Notes: a model not told the origin generated them from the sequence alone. Positions 31,370-42,223 are shown, counted from the first letter of the stretch. The stretch is 64,000 nucleotides of DNA from Mycoplasma suis str. Illinois (GCF_000179035.2 NC_015155.1:62001-126000); one strand, 5' to 3'. Translations and numbers: made by a program.

Positions 31370-31441
31370 CTAAAAAATCATTATTGTTTAGCTTCTCCTT
31401 TTAATTAAAAATTGGTATTAACTTTTTCGGAAAAATAGTAA

Positions 31442-33886
31442 ATGATTAAGAAAAATATCTTAAATATTTTCCAAAAACAATTAAGTTGAAAAATTGAAAA
31501 TTTTTCAGAAATTTATGCAAATGGTAGCTTAAAAGGATCTATTTTTGATAGAGAGTTCAACTCTTCTCTCAAAAAAATAAATTCAGAAATATCTTCTTCG
31601 GAAATAGAAGAAGTTAAGGAGTTACTAAAGAAAGACATTTCTAAAGAATTTGATTTAAGAGTCAATAAATCTAAATATTTATTAATTAGAGATGGTATTC
31701 AAATCATCTCTAAAAAAGATGAAAAAAAGAAAGTAATTAAATTAATTGACTTTGAAAATCCAGAAAACAATTTATTTACTCTTGTTTCTGATTTTTCTCT
31801 TAAAAATAAAGATTCAAAAACATCTAACTTTGTTGGATTTGCAAATGGAATACCATTACTTTTCATTTTTTTAGTAAGTGAATCTCTTAATTCTTTTGAA
31901 GAAAAGTTCATAAAAAGTTACAAAGAGAATCTAAAAGATTCTCCTGATCTTTTCTCTTATAACTCTTTTTGTATTTTGACTAACGGAAATGAGTCAAAAA
32001 TAGGTACTATTGGGGAAGAATTTAGTTCATATAGAAATTGAACTAGATTGAGGGAAGAAGAAAAATCTAACAACAATATTGAAATTTTTTTGCAAGGAAC
32101 TTGCAATAAAAATAATTTTTTAGATTTACTTGAAAATTTCATTATTTTCCCTAAAGAGAAGGGAAAGCTCAAAAAAATCATGGTACAAAATCATCAATTT
32201 TTGGGAGTAAATTTAGCTTTTGAAAGCTATATAAATAAAGAAAAGAATAAAGGTAAATTAGGTATTTTTTACCACACTAGAGGTAGTGGAAAAAAATATT
32301 CAATATTATTTTTGGCCGAAAAAATAAAAAGAAAGGCAAAGGAATCCCCTTCTTTTTTATTTATTTCTGATAGAGAGTTCTTAGAGGAAGAACTTTATGA
32401 ACTTTTTATAGATTGCAATGTCTTAAAGAAAGACAAAGATTACCTAGTAAATAGAAAAGAAGAACTAAAAGGAAAATTATTAAGCAAAAAGAGTTATCTT
32501 TTTTGCTTAATTCACAAGTTTTATGGAGTATCTCTGCCAGAGATAAACAATAAAAATACATTAATTATTGTTAATGAAGCTTGCAGAATTTTTGATAATT
32601 CAAAATTTGAGGGACTTGTAAAAGTATTTCCTAATTCTGCAAGAATAGGATTTAGTAGTACTCCCCTAGTCAGGGGAGACACTAAAGTAGTTAGATATTT
32701 CGGGGAATATATCTCAATTTATGAATTAGGTAAAGCTATTGTAGATGGAATAGCTTTACCTTTAGCTTACGAAAATAGAGCCTGCAAGATTAAGTTATTA
32801 GAAAAATCCTCAATTAAAGAGGATTTTTTTGAAATGACTAAAGAAAAATTACCTGAAGAATATTTAAAAATTGAACACTTGATGATGGTAGAGGATAGAT
32901 TGAGAAGAAATGCTCAAGATTTTGTTCATTTCTTCTCAAATAATTTGAAACAAGGAAAAGGAATTTATATTTGCTTCAATAGCAAAGCTTGTTTGCTAAT
33001 GAGACACTTCATTAGAGAATATTGAAATGAAGAGATAAAGAAATTAACTAAAACACTTCAACAATTTGTTGGCAATGAAAAAAGAAAAAAGATTGAAGAG
33101 CAAATCAAATTAATGAAAAAGTTTGAAATGGAAATCATCTCAAACACTTATGGACTTAAAGCAAAGAATATATATGACTATTATGGGATCAAAGTTGAAA
33201 TACCTAAAGTAATATCTTCAGAAAAACTCTTAAAGAAATTTAAGAGTAAAAAAGATAATTTAAAAGTTGTTTTTACTACATCCACTTGACCAAGTGGATT
33301 TGACATAAAAGAATTAAATTTTGTCTTTATAGATAAGCCTTTTTTAAATGAAAGAGAATTAATGCAAGTAGTATCTTTGCCTACTAGTAAAGATGAAGGA
33401 AAAGAAGAAGGAGTAATTATCGATTATTTCGATAATTGCTCAGGAATTAGAGGAGCTATTAGTAATTTATATTCTTCTAAAAGAATTTCTTTTGGGGATA
33501 TTTCCTTAACTCCCCAAATAATTGGAAAAATAAATACTTATATTCGAGGAATAGAAAACATTTTCTCTTATTTATCTATTTCTCTTAAGAAATTTGAATC
33601 TGAAGAGAAAGTTAATAAAAGAAGAGAAATGTTATTGGAATATAAAAAGAAATTATTGTCAGATATTGAAAGTAAAGAAGCTTTTAATGATTATTATGAG
33701 CAACTTTCAAATATTTTTAAAAGTTTCTTTTCTCATGAACTTACTGAAGAAATAAGAAATAAATTTTCTTTTTTCAAGATCATCTATAACTTTTTAAATA
33801 GAAAAGACTATTTAATGTCAGAGAAAGATGATCTTGAGAGTGATCTTTTTAAATTACTAAATAAATACATTAAGGTAGAAAGATAA
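31442..33886 (+). CDS. hsdR: Type I restriction enzyme R subunit, motifs degenerate
   Basis: 814 aa. The HsdR layout is kept: N-terminal nuclease region, superfamily 2 helicase, C-terminal part. But the key residues are gone. The nuclease PD...ExK site reads SNFVGFANGIPLLFIFLVSE (about residues 126-145), without the acidic or Lys residues. Walker A is HTRGSGKKYS (Thr/Ser after GK replaced by Lys), the DEAD/H box is NEACR (about 378), GFSSTP stands for motif III, and motif VI, normally QAxGRxxR, is QVVSLPTSK after SGFD. No hsdM or hsdS is near. It may be a dead relic or a protein with a new use. Confidence 0.8.
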
Positions 33887-33922
33887 GTAATTTCAAAAAG
33901 TTAAAAAACTTTAGTTAAGGGT

Positions 33923-33951
33923 AGATAAAGGGGAGAGTTTCCCCTTTATCT
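33923..33951. terminator. Bidirectional terminator between convergent genes
   Basis: Perfect 12-bp stem AGATAAAGGGGA / TCCCCTTTATCT with a 5-nt loop, between the end of hsdR (+) and the end of the - strand 4C gene. It can serve both. Confidence 0.7.
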
Positions 33952-33968
33952 GTTTCCGTTACGTTTTT

Positions 33969-35972
33969 CTAGTGAAAGTAGTGATTATATAGTCGTCAAC
34001 CATATCCACATCTTCTCCCCCTTTCAACTCCACAGTATAAGTTTCTTCCACATCTTCCTCTATTATTTGACGGAGAAGAATGTGTTTGGGAATATGATCT
34101 ATTCGCATATTTTTGTTTTTGTTGTTCTCATCAAGCAGGTGTGTAAATCTTAGTCCACCAATTAGATGATTCATGATCTTTTTGTGTTAATTGTTTCTTC
34201 GGAACACTTTTTTGTTGTTGTCGTTGATTACCGTTAGTTTGTGTTGTTCTACTTCCCTTTAACCCTATATTTTTAGAAGGACTTGTATGGGAAGCCGAAT
34301 AATTGTAATTTCCTTCTTTTAATCTATTCTTTATTCACTCAACACTTATTCTTGAGCAGAATCTATATAATTTTTTTCCTCCACTCTCTTCTAATGGTCT
34401 TATCTTCCCACATATATAAGTGGTATTTAATTTTTGGCCATTTTCAGAAACTTCTGTTGTTTGACCAGAAATATCATAAATTAATTCCTTATTTTCACCA
34501 ATTATCATTAGTTTTTCTTCTCAAACCTTTAGATCATTCTTAATTTTTTTCATTAATTCAGGTTCTTCTTTGCAGTCCTCTTTAAAAGTCTTATTGTTTA
34601 GGGCAAAAACATTTGTACATTTAGAGCCTGAAATGGGATTTAACAAATATTCTTGCAGAACAAGCTTTCTAGTTCCTTTAGAAGCAGCTTTTAAATAAGC
34701 TTCCGGAATAACAGCCCTTTTAGTTTGTTGTTGTCCTGCTTTCTTGAGAAGTTCTAGAATTTCTTCTAATCTCTTAACTTTTATTGCTTTTGGTTTTTCA
34801 ACTTCAATTTTTTGGGTGAATGTAGTATTTCCGTTAACTGTTGTAACGGTTAGTAATTGTTTTTCTGGTGTTTGAGAACTATTAGTTTGAACAATTACTG
34901 TTGATTTTGGTTGTTCAAGCTTTTTGGATCTCCTAGATTTTCTAGAAGCAGCCTCTAGATAAGTTGCCGGAATATCAGTATTTTTAGTTTGTTGTTGTCT
35001 CACTTTTCGAAGAAGTTCTAGATTTTTTTCTAATCTTCTAGTTTTCTCCTCTCTAACTGCTTCCTCATAGGAAACAGTTTTTACTTGAGGAGGAAGAGTT
35101 ACTTTTTCGGAATCTGCTGTTTCTTCAGGATTTTCTTTTCCCTCAAGAATAATTCCTGTTTCATTATTTTCAACTAAGCTTGAGTCTTCTTCAATGCTAT
35201 TTCCATCAAGAATAATTACTGCTTCATTATTATTGACTAAATTTGAGATAACTTCTGGTTTTTGGTCATAAATATTTGATAAATCAAGCAGCTCTGCTTG
35301 TCTTATCCCTTTTTGAATCTCCACACTTACACTTTCTTGAACCTCAATAATTTGGGATTCATTCTTTTCTGAAAGTGTTGTTATTCTCGAAGAAACCCTT
35401 TCAGTTCCTTCCTTAATCTTTAGTTCTCTTTCTTCTTCTCTAGGGGAATTTTCTAGTGTTTGAGTTTGTGTGGTTTCAGGTTCTTTTACTTTTAGCTCCT
35501 TCTCAACCTTTTCGGTTCGAGAAGAATCTTGCTTTATTAAGGTGATGCTTTCTTCAGATCTAACTGATTTGTTTCTTGAAGAAATAGTTTCTGTTCTTTC
35601 ATCATCTCATCTAATAACCATTTCTCTTCTTTCTTCCTCTTCTGGTTGTTGTTTTTTAACAACTTCTTCATAAGTAGAAGTATTTTCTTTATTAGATAAA
35701 TGCCCCCCCCAAGTAACTGAAGTTGTAGTGGTTTCCTCTCTCTTTCTTTGTTCTTGTTCTATAGGTCTAGCAACAACAACAGAAGAAACATTTTTTGTTA
35801 GAGATTCAGTTGACACAGAATTGGAATAGTTAGATTCAGTAAATTTCATTCTTGTTTCTTTTACTTGATCGCCTAGAACAGCAGTCTTAATTACATAGAA
35901 AGTACTTCCAGAAGAACATCCTCCCAAAGTTAGAGAGGAAAGTAACTTTATAGCACACTTACACATAGGCAT
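33969..35972 (-). CDS. Large 4C-like protein, only - strand member, G8 run in frame
   Basis: 667 aa, continuous under code 4. N-terminus MPMCKCAIKLLSSLTLGGCS with LGGC resembling a lipobox, so it may be a lipoprotein, unlike the others. A G8 run (35703-35710 on the + strand) codes WGG in frame. Two copies of a ~35-residue repeat lie at about residues 311-345 and 397-431 (RLE..LELL.K..QQQTK...IP..YL.AAS). The 4C pattern follows: SKCTNV, EDCKEE, YICGKI, RFCSRI. A further ~110-residue basic tail is rich in Asn, Gln, Arg and Ser and ends with a Cys/Gly/Arg cluster (RGRCGRNLYCG). Divergent from the next array. Confidence 0.78.
34670..35045 (-). repeat. Internal protein repeat, two copies
   Basis: RLEKNLELLRKVRQQQTK with IPATYLEAAS in the first copy and RLEEILELLKKAGQQQTK with IPEAYLKAAS in the second, about 250 bp apart. 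The helical, Leu-rich sequence suggests a short coiled coil or helical hairpin used twice. Confidence 0.75.
35703..35710 (-). repeat. C8 run (G8 on the coding strand), in frame
   Basis: On the - strand the run reads ACTTGGGGGGGGCATTTATC, coding T-W-G-G-H in frame. The sequence after the run (CATTTATCTA) is the same ten bases that follow the G8 run at 20291. Confidence 0.9.
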
Positions 35973-36174
35973 AAAAAACTATGACAAAAATATTTTTAAG
36001 TATATTTGAGGGCCTAGTTCCTCTGTTAGAGGTAACACACTTATATGGTTTATAATTTTTCCCTATTTTAGGGAAAAATAATGTTTTCTATAATATATGT
36101 AATTTGTCTACGAGAATTAGTAAAAAGCAGAAGTTAAATAGGTTAGTTTAAGGAACTTAAGTTCCTTTTAGAAA
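35973..36174. promoter_or_regulatory. Divergent promoter region
   Basis: 202 bp between the - strand gene and the second array. It has TATAAT at 36089-36094 in CTATAATATATGTAATTT, a second TATAAT near 36050, the hairpin TTTTCCCTATTTTAGGGAAAA, and the palindrome AAGGAACTTAAGTTCCTT just before the ATG at 36175. The first element recurs at 62104. Confidence 0.5.
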
Positions 36175-37194
36175 ATGTTTGGAATAGCTACGTGAATAAA
36201 ACTAGCTTTAGCTTTGTTTACTTTAGGAGGGGCTGCTGGAGGAACTTATTATTTCCGAGGGAATTTAGTCGGAAGAGGTAATTCAGATTTCTCCACTTCT
36301 TTAGGGGGAAATGATGATTCTTTAAGCAATAAAGATGATTCAGGAAAAAATTCTGATGATAGAGATTCTGAAAATAAATTAGATAGTTCAACTGGAAAGG
36401 AAATTTCAGATACAGTTTCCAAGAATTCAGATTCTGGCAATGAAGGAGTAGAAAATTCACCAACTAGTCCTGAGCAATCTTCTGTAGAAGGGATGAGTGG
36501 CGATGAAACAAATCAAAAACCTGAAGACAGTTCTTCCGTGACATCAACTTCTGAAAATGTCGGAGTTCAAGCAACTAATTTACAAGAATCTCCAGAAACT
36601 AATAGAGATGCAGAAGTTATTACTTCTGAAGATGGCGGAACACATGAACAATCTACTATTTCAGATTCTTCGGGAGATCAAAAAGATTTACAAGTAGGAA
36701 CAGAAATAACTGAACCTGATTCCCAAAAACAAGAGCCATTATCTTTGGATTCAGTAAGTTCAACACCGTCTCTTGCAAATCATTCACAATCTGGTGAATT
36801 TTCTAGTGGAAGAAGGGATTCCAATTACCAATTTGGAGGAAATGTAAATGGAGAACTTATTTTCCCGAAAATAAATTCAGAAGGAGAAAGTATATGTGTT
36901 GTCGCGACAGAAGGAATTGGAAAAGAATTAGAAGATCTAGAAAAATGTAAAAATATGGTTTCTCAATATCTAAAAAATGTAGAGCAGGGTCAAGAAAAAA
37001 TATGAATGAAAGTTAAAGAAAAAAATCATGTTAAAAAAATATTCGAAACTTTAGATCCCAGCAACAACAACATATCTTTAGAAAATGATTTTGAGGTAAA
37101 TCTTTTATATGACAAATTTAGTTGTAAATTCAATTCTCATGTAGAAAATTCCGAGATAGTTGTTAGTTGCTTTAAAAAATTAAATTCAGAATAA
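36175..37194 (+). CDS. 4C protein, subgroup B, long linker, start of second array
   Basis: 339 aa. MFGIATWIKLALALFTLGGA then AGGTYYFRG. The linker of about 170 residues is rich in Ser, Asp, Glu and Asn. Type 1: SICVVA, EKCKNM, IWMKVKEKNHVKKIFETL, FSCKFN, VSCFKK. The C-terminal domain resembles that of the last gene of the first array (30336), so the array continues across the restriction-gene insertion. Confidence 0.83.
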
Positions 37195-37205
37195 TTTTTT
37201 AGAGA

Positions 37206-37793
37206 ATGTTCAATTCAACTACATTAGCTAAATTAGCTGTGGTAGTTGTTTCTTTAGGGGGAATTGCAGGCGGAGGGGGTTATATTTTCAAAGATCAATT
37301 AATTAATGGAATTCAAAAGCTTAGAGGGATAGAAACTAACTATAAGCCAACTTGAATTATCTCTTCATCTAATGAATCTTTAACTTTCTTGAATAAAGAA
37401 GGAAAAGATGAAAGTTTGAAGGGAGAATATGTATTTTTCTTTGAAAAGTCATCTTCTAACTCAGAAGTAGAGAAATCTTGCGTAAAGATAGAAAGGGGAA
37501 TAGGAACTATTCAAAACAAAGAAAATTGTGATAGTATGGCTTCAAGTAATTCATTAATAAAAGATGGAAAAAATACAAAAGTATGAATAAAAGCCAAAGA
37601 CAAAACTAGCGTTAGAAAAATTTTTGAAGCACTGTCCCTGACATCTACAGATAAAAAGTGATTTGAAGGAGATAACAAAACATTAGAATCAAATTTTCTT
37701 TTCAAACCATTAACTTGCAACTTAGAGGAAAAAAGTACTTTTTGAGATAGAGAAGTTTCAGTGAATTGCTCACCAAAAACTATTAGTAATTAA
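37206..37793 (+). CDS. 4C protein, B type 1 domain with a different anchor
   Basis: 195 aa. MFNSTTLAKLAVVVVSLGGI then AGGGGYIFKDQ. Almost no linker. Type 1: KSCVKI, ENCDSM, VWIKAKDKTSVRKIFEAL, LTCNLE, VNCSPK. The Gly segment is GGGGY as in the E subgroup that follows, coded by GGCGGAGGGGGT. 11 bp after the previous gene. Confidence 0.82.
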
Positions 37794-37801
37794 TAAATAA
37801 T

Positions 37802-38311
37802 ATGGTTAGCGGCAGTTACCTAATCCCTTTAGTAGTTGGAGGAGCAGTTGCAGTGGGTGGAGGTGGTTATGGTTTAGTAACTTATTTAAACAATGGACCT
37901 GAGACTCAAAAAAATGAAATCACGAAAAAGAGCCAGTTACCTGACAATGTGATTGCAAGATACATCTATAAAGAGACTAATGGAGATCAATTAATTTGTG
38001 AACACATAACTTTTGAAAAAAGAGCATTAAGGAATGAAATTAAATACGGACAGGATTGCCAGCAAATGATACAAGATTTTTGAAACAAAAACTTAGTTGA
38101 TTACCTTAAACAATTAATAGTTGTTAAATCAGAAAATTTAGAAAAAGTTTTGAGAGGTTCTTTTTCTTTGCCTCCAGAGATAAAAAATTCTTCAGATGTT
38201 CAAAGAGGAATTAAAGAAGGAATAAAGATAGGAAAAATGACATGTAAAAGAAAAGACTCGGAAGAAAAAGGAAATATTATTGTTAAATGCCTTCAAAATA
38301 ATACAAATTAG
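37802..38311 (+). CDS. 4C protein, subgroup E, minimal
   Basis: 169 aa. The anchor MVSGSYLIPLVVGGAVAVGG then GGYGLVTYL has an unusual polar start and a long Gly run. It has no linker; DNVIARYIYKE leads into type 2: LICEHI, QDCQQM, LKQLIVVKSENLEKVLRGSF, MTCKRK, VKCLQN. A hairpin follows the stop. Confidence 0.8.
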
Positions 38312-38315
38312 TTTC

Positions 38316-38333
38316 AAGAGCCGTAAGGCTCTT
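38316..38333 (+). terminator. Short hairpin between 4C genes
   Basis: AAGAGCC / GGCTCTT with loop GTAA, five bases after the upstream stop, followed by TTAGAG rather than a T-run. A weak terminator or an RNA processing or stability element. Confidence 0.45.
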
Positions 38334-38343
38334 TAGAGAAAAT

Positions 38344-38814
38344 ATGGGAACTTCTACCTTAGCAAAAATAGCAATAGCTATTTTTTCTCTAGGAGGTGTA
38401 AGTGGTGGTTATGGTTTAATAAATTATTTAAGAAAAAATGATGAAGAAATTTTCCCTAAATCAATTGGAGAATTTATTTACAAGCAACAAGAAGAGGGGG
38501 ATAAGTTTATGTGTTCTCAATTGTTAAGTGAAGAATTTCCAATATGATATGCCTTGAACGATGAAAATAAATGTCAAAAATTAAAAGAAAAGTGATGAAC
38601 AAATAGTTCGGATAGTAAACAACTTAAAGGTTTGGTAAGGGCTGATTCAGATAAATTGGGATATGCTCTATATAGTCTTTTTTCTCTGTCTTTTCCGATA
38701 AGCAACTTTAGTCAAGTGGAAGAGCAATTTAAGAATGAAGTTCAAGTTGGAAAAATGAAATGTAAGAGTGATGGAAATTCATGAAATGGGAAAACAATAG
38801 TAAAGTGCTATTAA
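38344..38814 (+). CDS. 4C protein, subgroup E, minimal
   Basis: 156 aa, among the shortest. MGTSTLAKIAIAIFSLGGVS then GGYGLINYLRK, followed directly by SIGEFIYKQQEE. Type 2: FMCSQL, NKCQKL, LKGLVRADSDKLGYALYSLF, MKCKSD, and C4 in VKCY at the very end. TGA Trp codons appear in tandem (KEKWWTNSS). Confidence 0.8.
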
Positions 38815-38830
38815 CTTAATGATTTAAGAG

Positions 38831-39571
38831 ATGTTGGGATCAGCAAAAATAGCAACTGCTATTTTTTCTTTAGGAAGTGTTGTTGGTGGTAGTTATTTTT
38901 TGGGAAGTAATTTGTTGAGTGTTAAAGATTCTCTCCCCGCAAAGAATGATCCTTCTAAAGTCGTTCCATCTCTTCCAATAGATGAAAGTAAAAACTTAGA
39001 AACCACTCATAAATCTTTAGTTCCTGAAAGTACCAAAAAAGAAGATGATGAAGAACATCATCCTAAAGAAATAACAAAATCTCCGGATGATGATAAAGCT
39101 TCTTCCTCTGAATCAGGAAAAAGTGATCGCTCTACACCCGATTCAATCGTAAGTGGAAGATTAGAAACTAGATATGAATTTGGAAGTGATAAAAAACCAG
39201 ATCCTGAAGTGTTTGCAGAACTAATAATTTCTGCAGGAGGTAACTCATGGACAGAAGGGATAGATAAATTTTGCATAAAAGTTGAAAAAGGTGTAGGTAC
39301 AGATATAGGTAATGAACAAAGTAAAGAGTGAGTTTCAAAAAATTTAGATTCAAGGGAAGAAGAAAAGAAATCAAAAGTATGAATTAAGTCAAAGAATGAA
39401 GAGCACTTGAAAACAGTATTAAAGGGATTTGCAACTTTCAATAATTGATTTAATGGTGAAGAGAAATTACAAGTTAGTTCACAATGAGAGACATTAACTT
39501 GCTCAAAAAGAGAGCAAAATATTTCTTTAAATTCAGGAGAATCTAAAGAAATTATTGTTAGTTGTTCATAA
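38831..39571 (+). CDS. 4C protein, subgroup B, second cysteine lost
   Basis: 246 aa. MLGSAKIATAIFSLGSVVGG then SYFLGSNLL. The linker of about 80 residues is Ser/Glu/Asp/Lys/Pro-rich. Type 1: KFCIKV for C1, but the C2 site reads EQSKEWVS where paralogues have EECKQWVS; Ser is AGT, one base from TGT Cys. C3 is LTCSKR and C4 VSCS. Three cysteines would leave one unpaired if the four normally form two disulfides. Confidence 0.8.
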
Positions 39572-39594
39572 AATTGTTTTCAAGTAATTAAGTA

Positions 39595-40071
39595 ATGGCA
39601 ATGGGTTTTCAAAGCTACTTGTTTCCATTTGTATTGGGAGGATTAGTTGTTGCTGGGGGGGGCGGTTACACAATTATGAATTACTTAAAGAAGAATGAAT
39701 TGGGAGATGAAATTGCTTTAAAAATTGAAAAGAAGGGAGATTCAAATCAACAATTAACTTGTGAAAAGTGAGAAGATGGTTATATTTGAAGCAATTATCT
39801 AGGAGAACCTAAATGTAAAAATCTTTTCGAAAGCCTTCAAAAGAAGGCTGGAGAAAACAATACCAAACAATTATTAATAATTGAGTCAAAGAATTCTAAG
39901 GAGGTTCTAGAATATCTTTTCTCAGTCAAGAATGGAGAAAATAGTCAAAATACACAAAGTCAACAAGGAGTAACAAATGGGCAAGGAGAAAAAAGTTTAA
40001 AAATTAGCAGTATGACTTGCAAGAGTAAAGAAAACTTAATTTCTGGAAAAACAGTTGTATTTTGTAGTTAG
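39595..40071 (+). CDS. 4C protein, subgroup E, in-frame G8 run (ON)
   Basis: 158 aa. MAMGFQSYLFPFVLGGLVVA then GGGGYTIMNYLKK; the G8 run at 39655 codes the glycines in frame. Its sister at 40646 codes the same residues without a run (GGT GGA GGT GGG). Type 2: LTCEKW, PKCKNL, QLLIIESKNSKEVLEYLF, MTCKSK, VFCS. A second ATG at 39601 is also possible. Gln/Asn/Gly insert before C3. Confidence 0.82.
39655..39662 (+). repeat. G8 homopolymer, in frame
   Basis: Eight G in GTTGCT-run-CGGTTAC, coding A-G-G-G-G-Y. A change of one G would truncate the protein shortly after the anchor. Confidence 0.9.
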
Positions 40072-40078
40072 TTAAAGA

Positions 40079-40630
40079 ATGGCTGGGATCTCCACAATAA
40101 CAAAAATAGCTGTAGTGGCTACCTCCTTGGGAGGATTAGTTGGAGGAAGTTATTTCTTCAAAAATGAGTTAAAAGGAGTAATTCAAAAACAAATTAATAG
40201 ATTAGCTGGCTATGAGAATATACAAGATTCAGATGATGTAATGGCTGAATATGTTTATGACAGAGATAAAAATGAAACTTTATTAGTTTGCAAAAAATTA
40301 GTGGAAGGAAAAGTTGTTAATCACAATTCCTTAATTAGTAATTGTGAAAGTTGATTTAACAATATGTTAAAAGGTCATCTTGATGAAAAGCCAAAACTAC
40401 TAATAAAAGTTGAGAAAACAAAATTAGAAGCTGCTCTTAAGGAAAGGTTTTATTCTCAATCGACTACAACATCTAATGAACAGGGAAGTAGCAATAATAC
40501 TGATAGCGAATATTCCAAGTTAAAAGAAAACTTAAAGGTTGGAGTGATGATTGATGGGAAGTTGTGTAAATGTGATGAATTAAAAGGAGATGAAAAAGCA
40601 ATTATTTACTGTTCTCTGAAAACTTTTTAG
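40079..40630 (+). CDS. 4C protein, subgroup E
   Basis: 183 aa. MAGISTITKIAVVATSLGGL then VGGSYFFKNELKGVIQK. DDVMAEYVYDRDKN leads into type 2: LVCKKL, SNCESW, LLIKVEKTKLEAALKERF, a Ser/Thr/Asn insert, KLCKCDE (an extra Cys two residues after C3) and IYCSLK. 7 bp after its neighbour. Confidence 0.82.
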
Positions 40631-40645
40631 ATTAATAGTTAAAAA

Positions 40646-41158
40646 ATGACAATAGGCTTTCACAACTGTTTAATTCCTTTTGTGGTAGGGGGATTGGTTG
40701 TTGCTGGTGGAGGTGGGTATACATTATTGAATTATTGGAAAAAAGTAGATATAGGGGAACAAGTTGCCGTAAAGATTGAAAAAGAAAATAATGGTTCCCA
40801 GAAATTAGTTTGTGAACGTTGAGAAGATGGAATTAAATGAGAAAGTTATTTAGATGAACCTAAATGTAAGAGTCTTTTTGAGAGCCTCCAAAGAAGATCT
40901 TCAGAAACTGAAACTAAAAAGCTAATAATAGTTGAATCAGAAAATTCTTCAGAGATCTTGCAATCTCTATTTTCTTCCAAAAACGAAAATAATCAAGCTA
41001 GTTCTGGAACAAGTCAAACACAAGGAACATCAGGGCAACAAAATGGAGCAGGAAAACAAAACTCTCTAGATTTGAAAAAGAATTTCAAAATTGACAATTT
41101 GACTTGCAATAGTAAAGAAAACTTAGTAGATAACAAAATAGTTGTGTTCTGTAAATAA
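40646..41158 (+). CDS. 4C protein, subgroup E
   Basis: 170 aa. MTIGFHNCLIPFVVGGLVVA then GGGGYTLLNYWKK. Clearly the sister of the gene at 39595 (EDG..W.SYL.EPKCK.LFESLQ in both), with a Gly coding that lacks the G run. Type 2: LVCERW, PKCKSL, KLIIVESENSSEILQSLF, a Ser/Gln/Gly insert, LTCNSK, VFCK. Confidence 0.82.
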
Positions 41159-41161
41159 GAA

Positions 41162-41695
41162 ATGTCTGGATTAACTACTATAGCTAAAGTAGCTTTAGCA
41201 GCTACTTCTATAGGAGGATTGACTGGAGTTAGTTATTTCTTCAGAGATGAATTGAGAGGAACAATAGCCAGATTATCTGGACATGAAGATGTGAAAGTTT
41301 CAAAAGATGTGATTGCAGAATATATCTATAAAAAAGACAATAATTCTGAACAAATTTTTTGTGAACAATTATCTAAAAAGAAAGCTTCAACAATCAAATT
41401 AACTCCTAAAGAATGCGAGAAATATTCAGGTCTTTGGAAAAATAAATCAAAAGAAAGTGAAAATAAAACAGATGTTTTGGTAAGGGTTAATGAAAAATAT
41501 CTAGAAAATATTTTTAGAGGAGAATTTAATTCACCCTCAAGAGATAATTTTTCTTTCAGAATGAGAGAAGGTTTAAAGAAAGGATTATTAATTGAAAATT
41601 CCAAAAAAATATGTAAGAGTGATCTAGTGGCAAATGATGGAAAAATTATTGTGACATGCGAAACGCAAGAAACTATTCAAATCCCTTCAAGTTAG
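41162..41695 (+). CDS. 4C protein, subgroup E
   Basis: 177 aa. MSGLTTIAKVALAATSIGGL then TGVSYFFRDELRGTI. KDVIAEYIYKKDNN is followed by type 2: IFCEQL, KECEKY, VLVRVNEKYLENIFRGEF, KICKSD, VTCETQ. ERP-like KTDVLV before the strand. 3 bp after the previous gene. Confidence 0.83.
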   Translation: MSGLTTIAKVALAATSIGGLTGVSYFFRDELRGTIARLSGHEDVKVSKDVIAEYIYKKDNNSEQIFCEQLSKKKASTIKLTPKECEKYSGLWKNKSKESENKTDVLVRVNEKYLENIFRGEFNSPSRDNFSFRMREGLKKGLLIENSKKICKSDLVANDGKIIVTCETQETIQIPSS

Positions 41696-41701
41696 AAGAT
41701 T

Positions 41702-42223
41702 ATGGGAGTTTCTGTAATCACTAAAGTAGCTTTAGTAGCTACTTCTTTAGGAGGATTAGCTGGTAGTGGTTATTTTTTCAGAGATAATTTGAGGGATGCT
41801 GTTCAGAGTCAAATTTCAAAATGAATTGGAACTAGCTCTCCAAAAGTAATTGTCGAATATGTTTATGGAAACAAAGAGAATGATTCTAAAGTTACTTGCG
41901 AGCAAATATTAGAGAAAAAAGCTTCAGCAGTGAAGCTAAATGAAAAGGATTGTCAAAACTTGTTGAGCAATATGTGAAAAAAACAATCAATTGAACAAAG
42001 ACCAGAAATATTAGTGAAAGTTAATAAAAAACATCTAAAAGATATTTTTGGGGAAAAAGTTTATTCTTCTTTCGAAATTAGTGATAGTGGCGAAAATGTA
42101 GTGAAAATAACTAAAGATTCTCATAAGTGCAATTTACTAGGAGAAGAAAAAGATCATATTACTTTGTCTTGTGATAAAAATTTAACTCCTACCGATCTTT
42201 CGAATAATTCTCAATATCCTTAA
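41702..42223 (+). CDS. 4C protein, subgroup E
   Basis: 173 aa. MGVSVITKVALVATSLGGLA then GSGYFFRDNLRDAV. Type 2: VTCEQI, KDCQNL, ILVKVNKKHLKDIFGEKV, HKCNLL, LSCDKN. Its stop TAATG shares a base with the next start, so the two are probably translated in series. Confidence 0.83.

Noticed and set aside
31442-33886. Complete active type I restriction-modification locus
   Set aside because: No hsdM or hsdS in the window and the catalytic motifs of the R subunit are lost.
39058-39441. - strand frame of 127 codons
   Set aside because: Antisense to a 4C gene with the full domain pattern; an antisense frame of this length is expected from Ser/Glu-rich codons.
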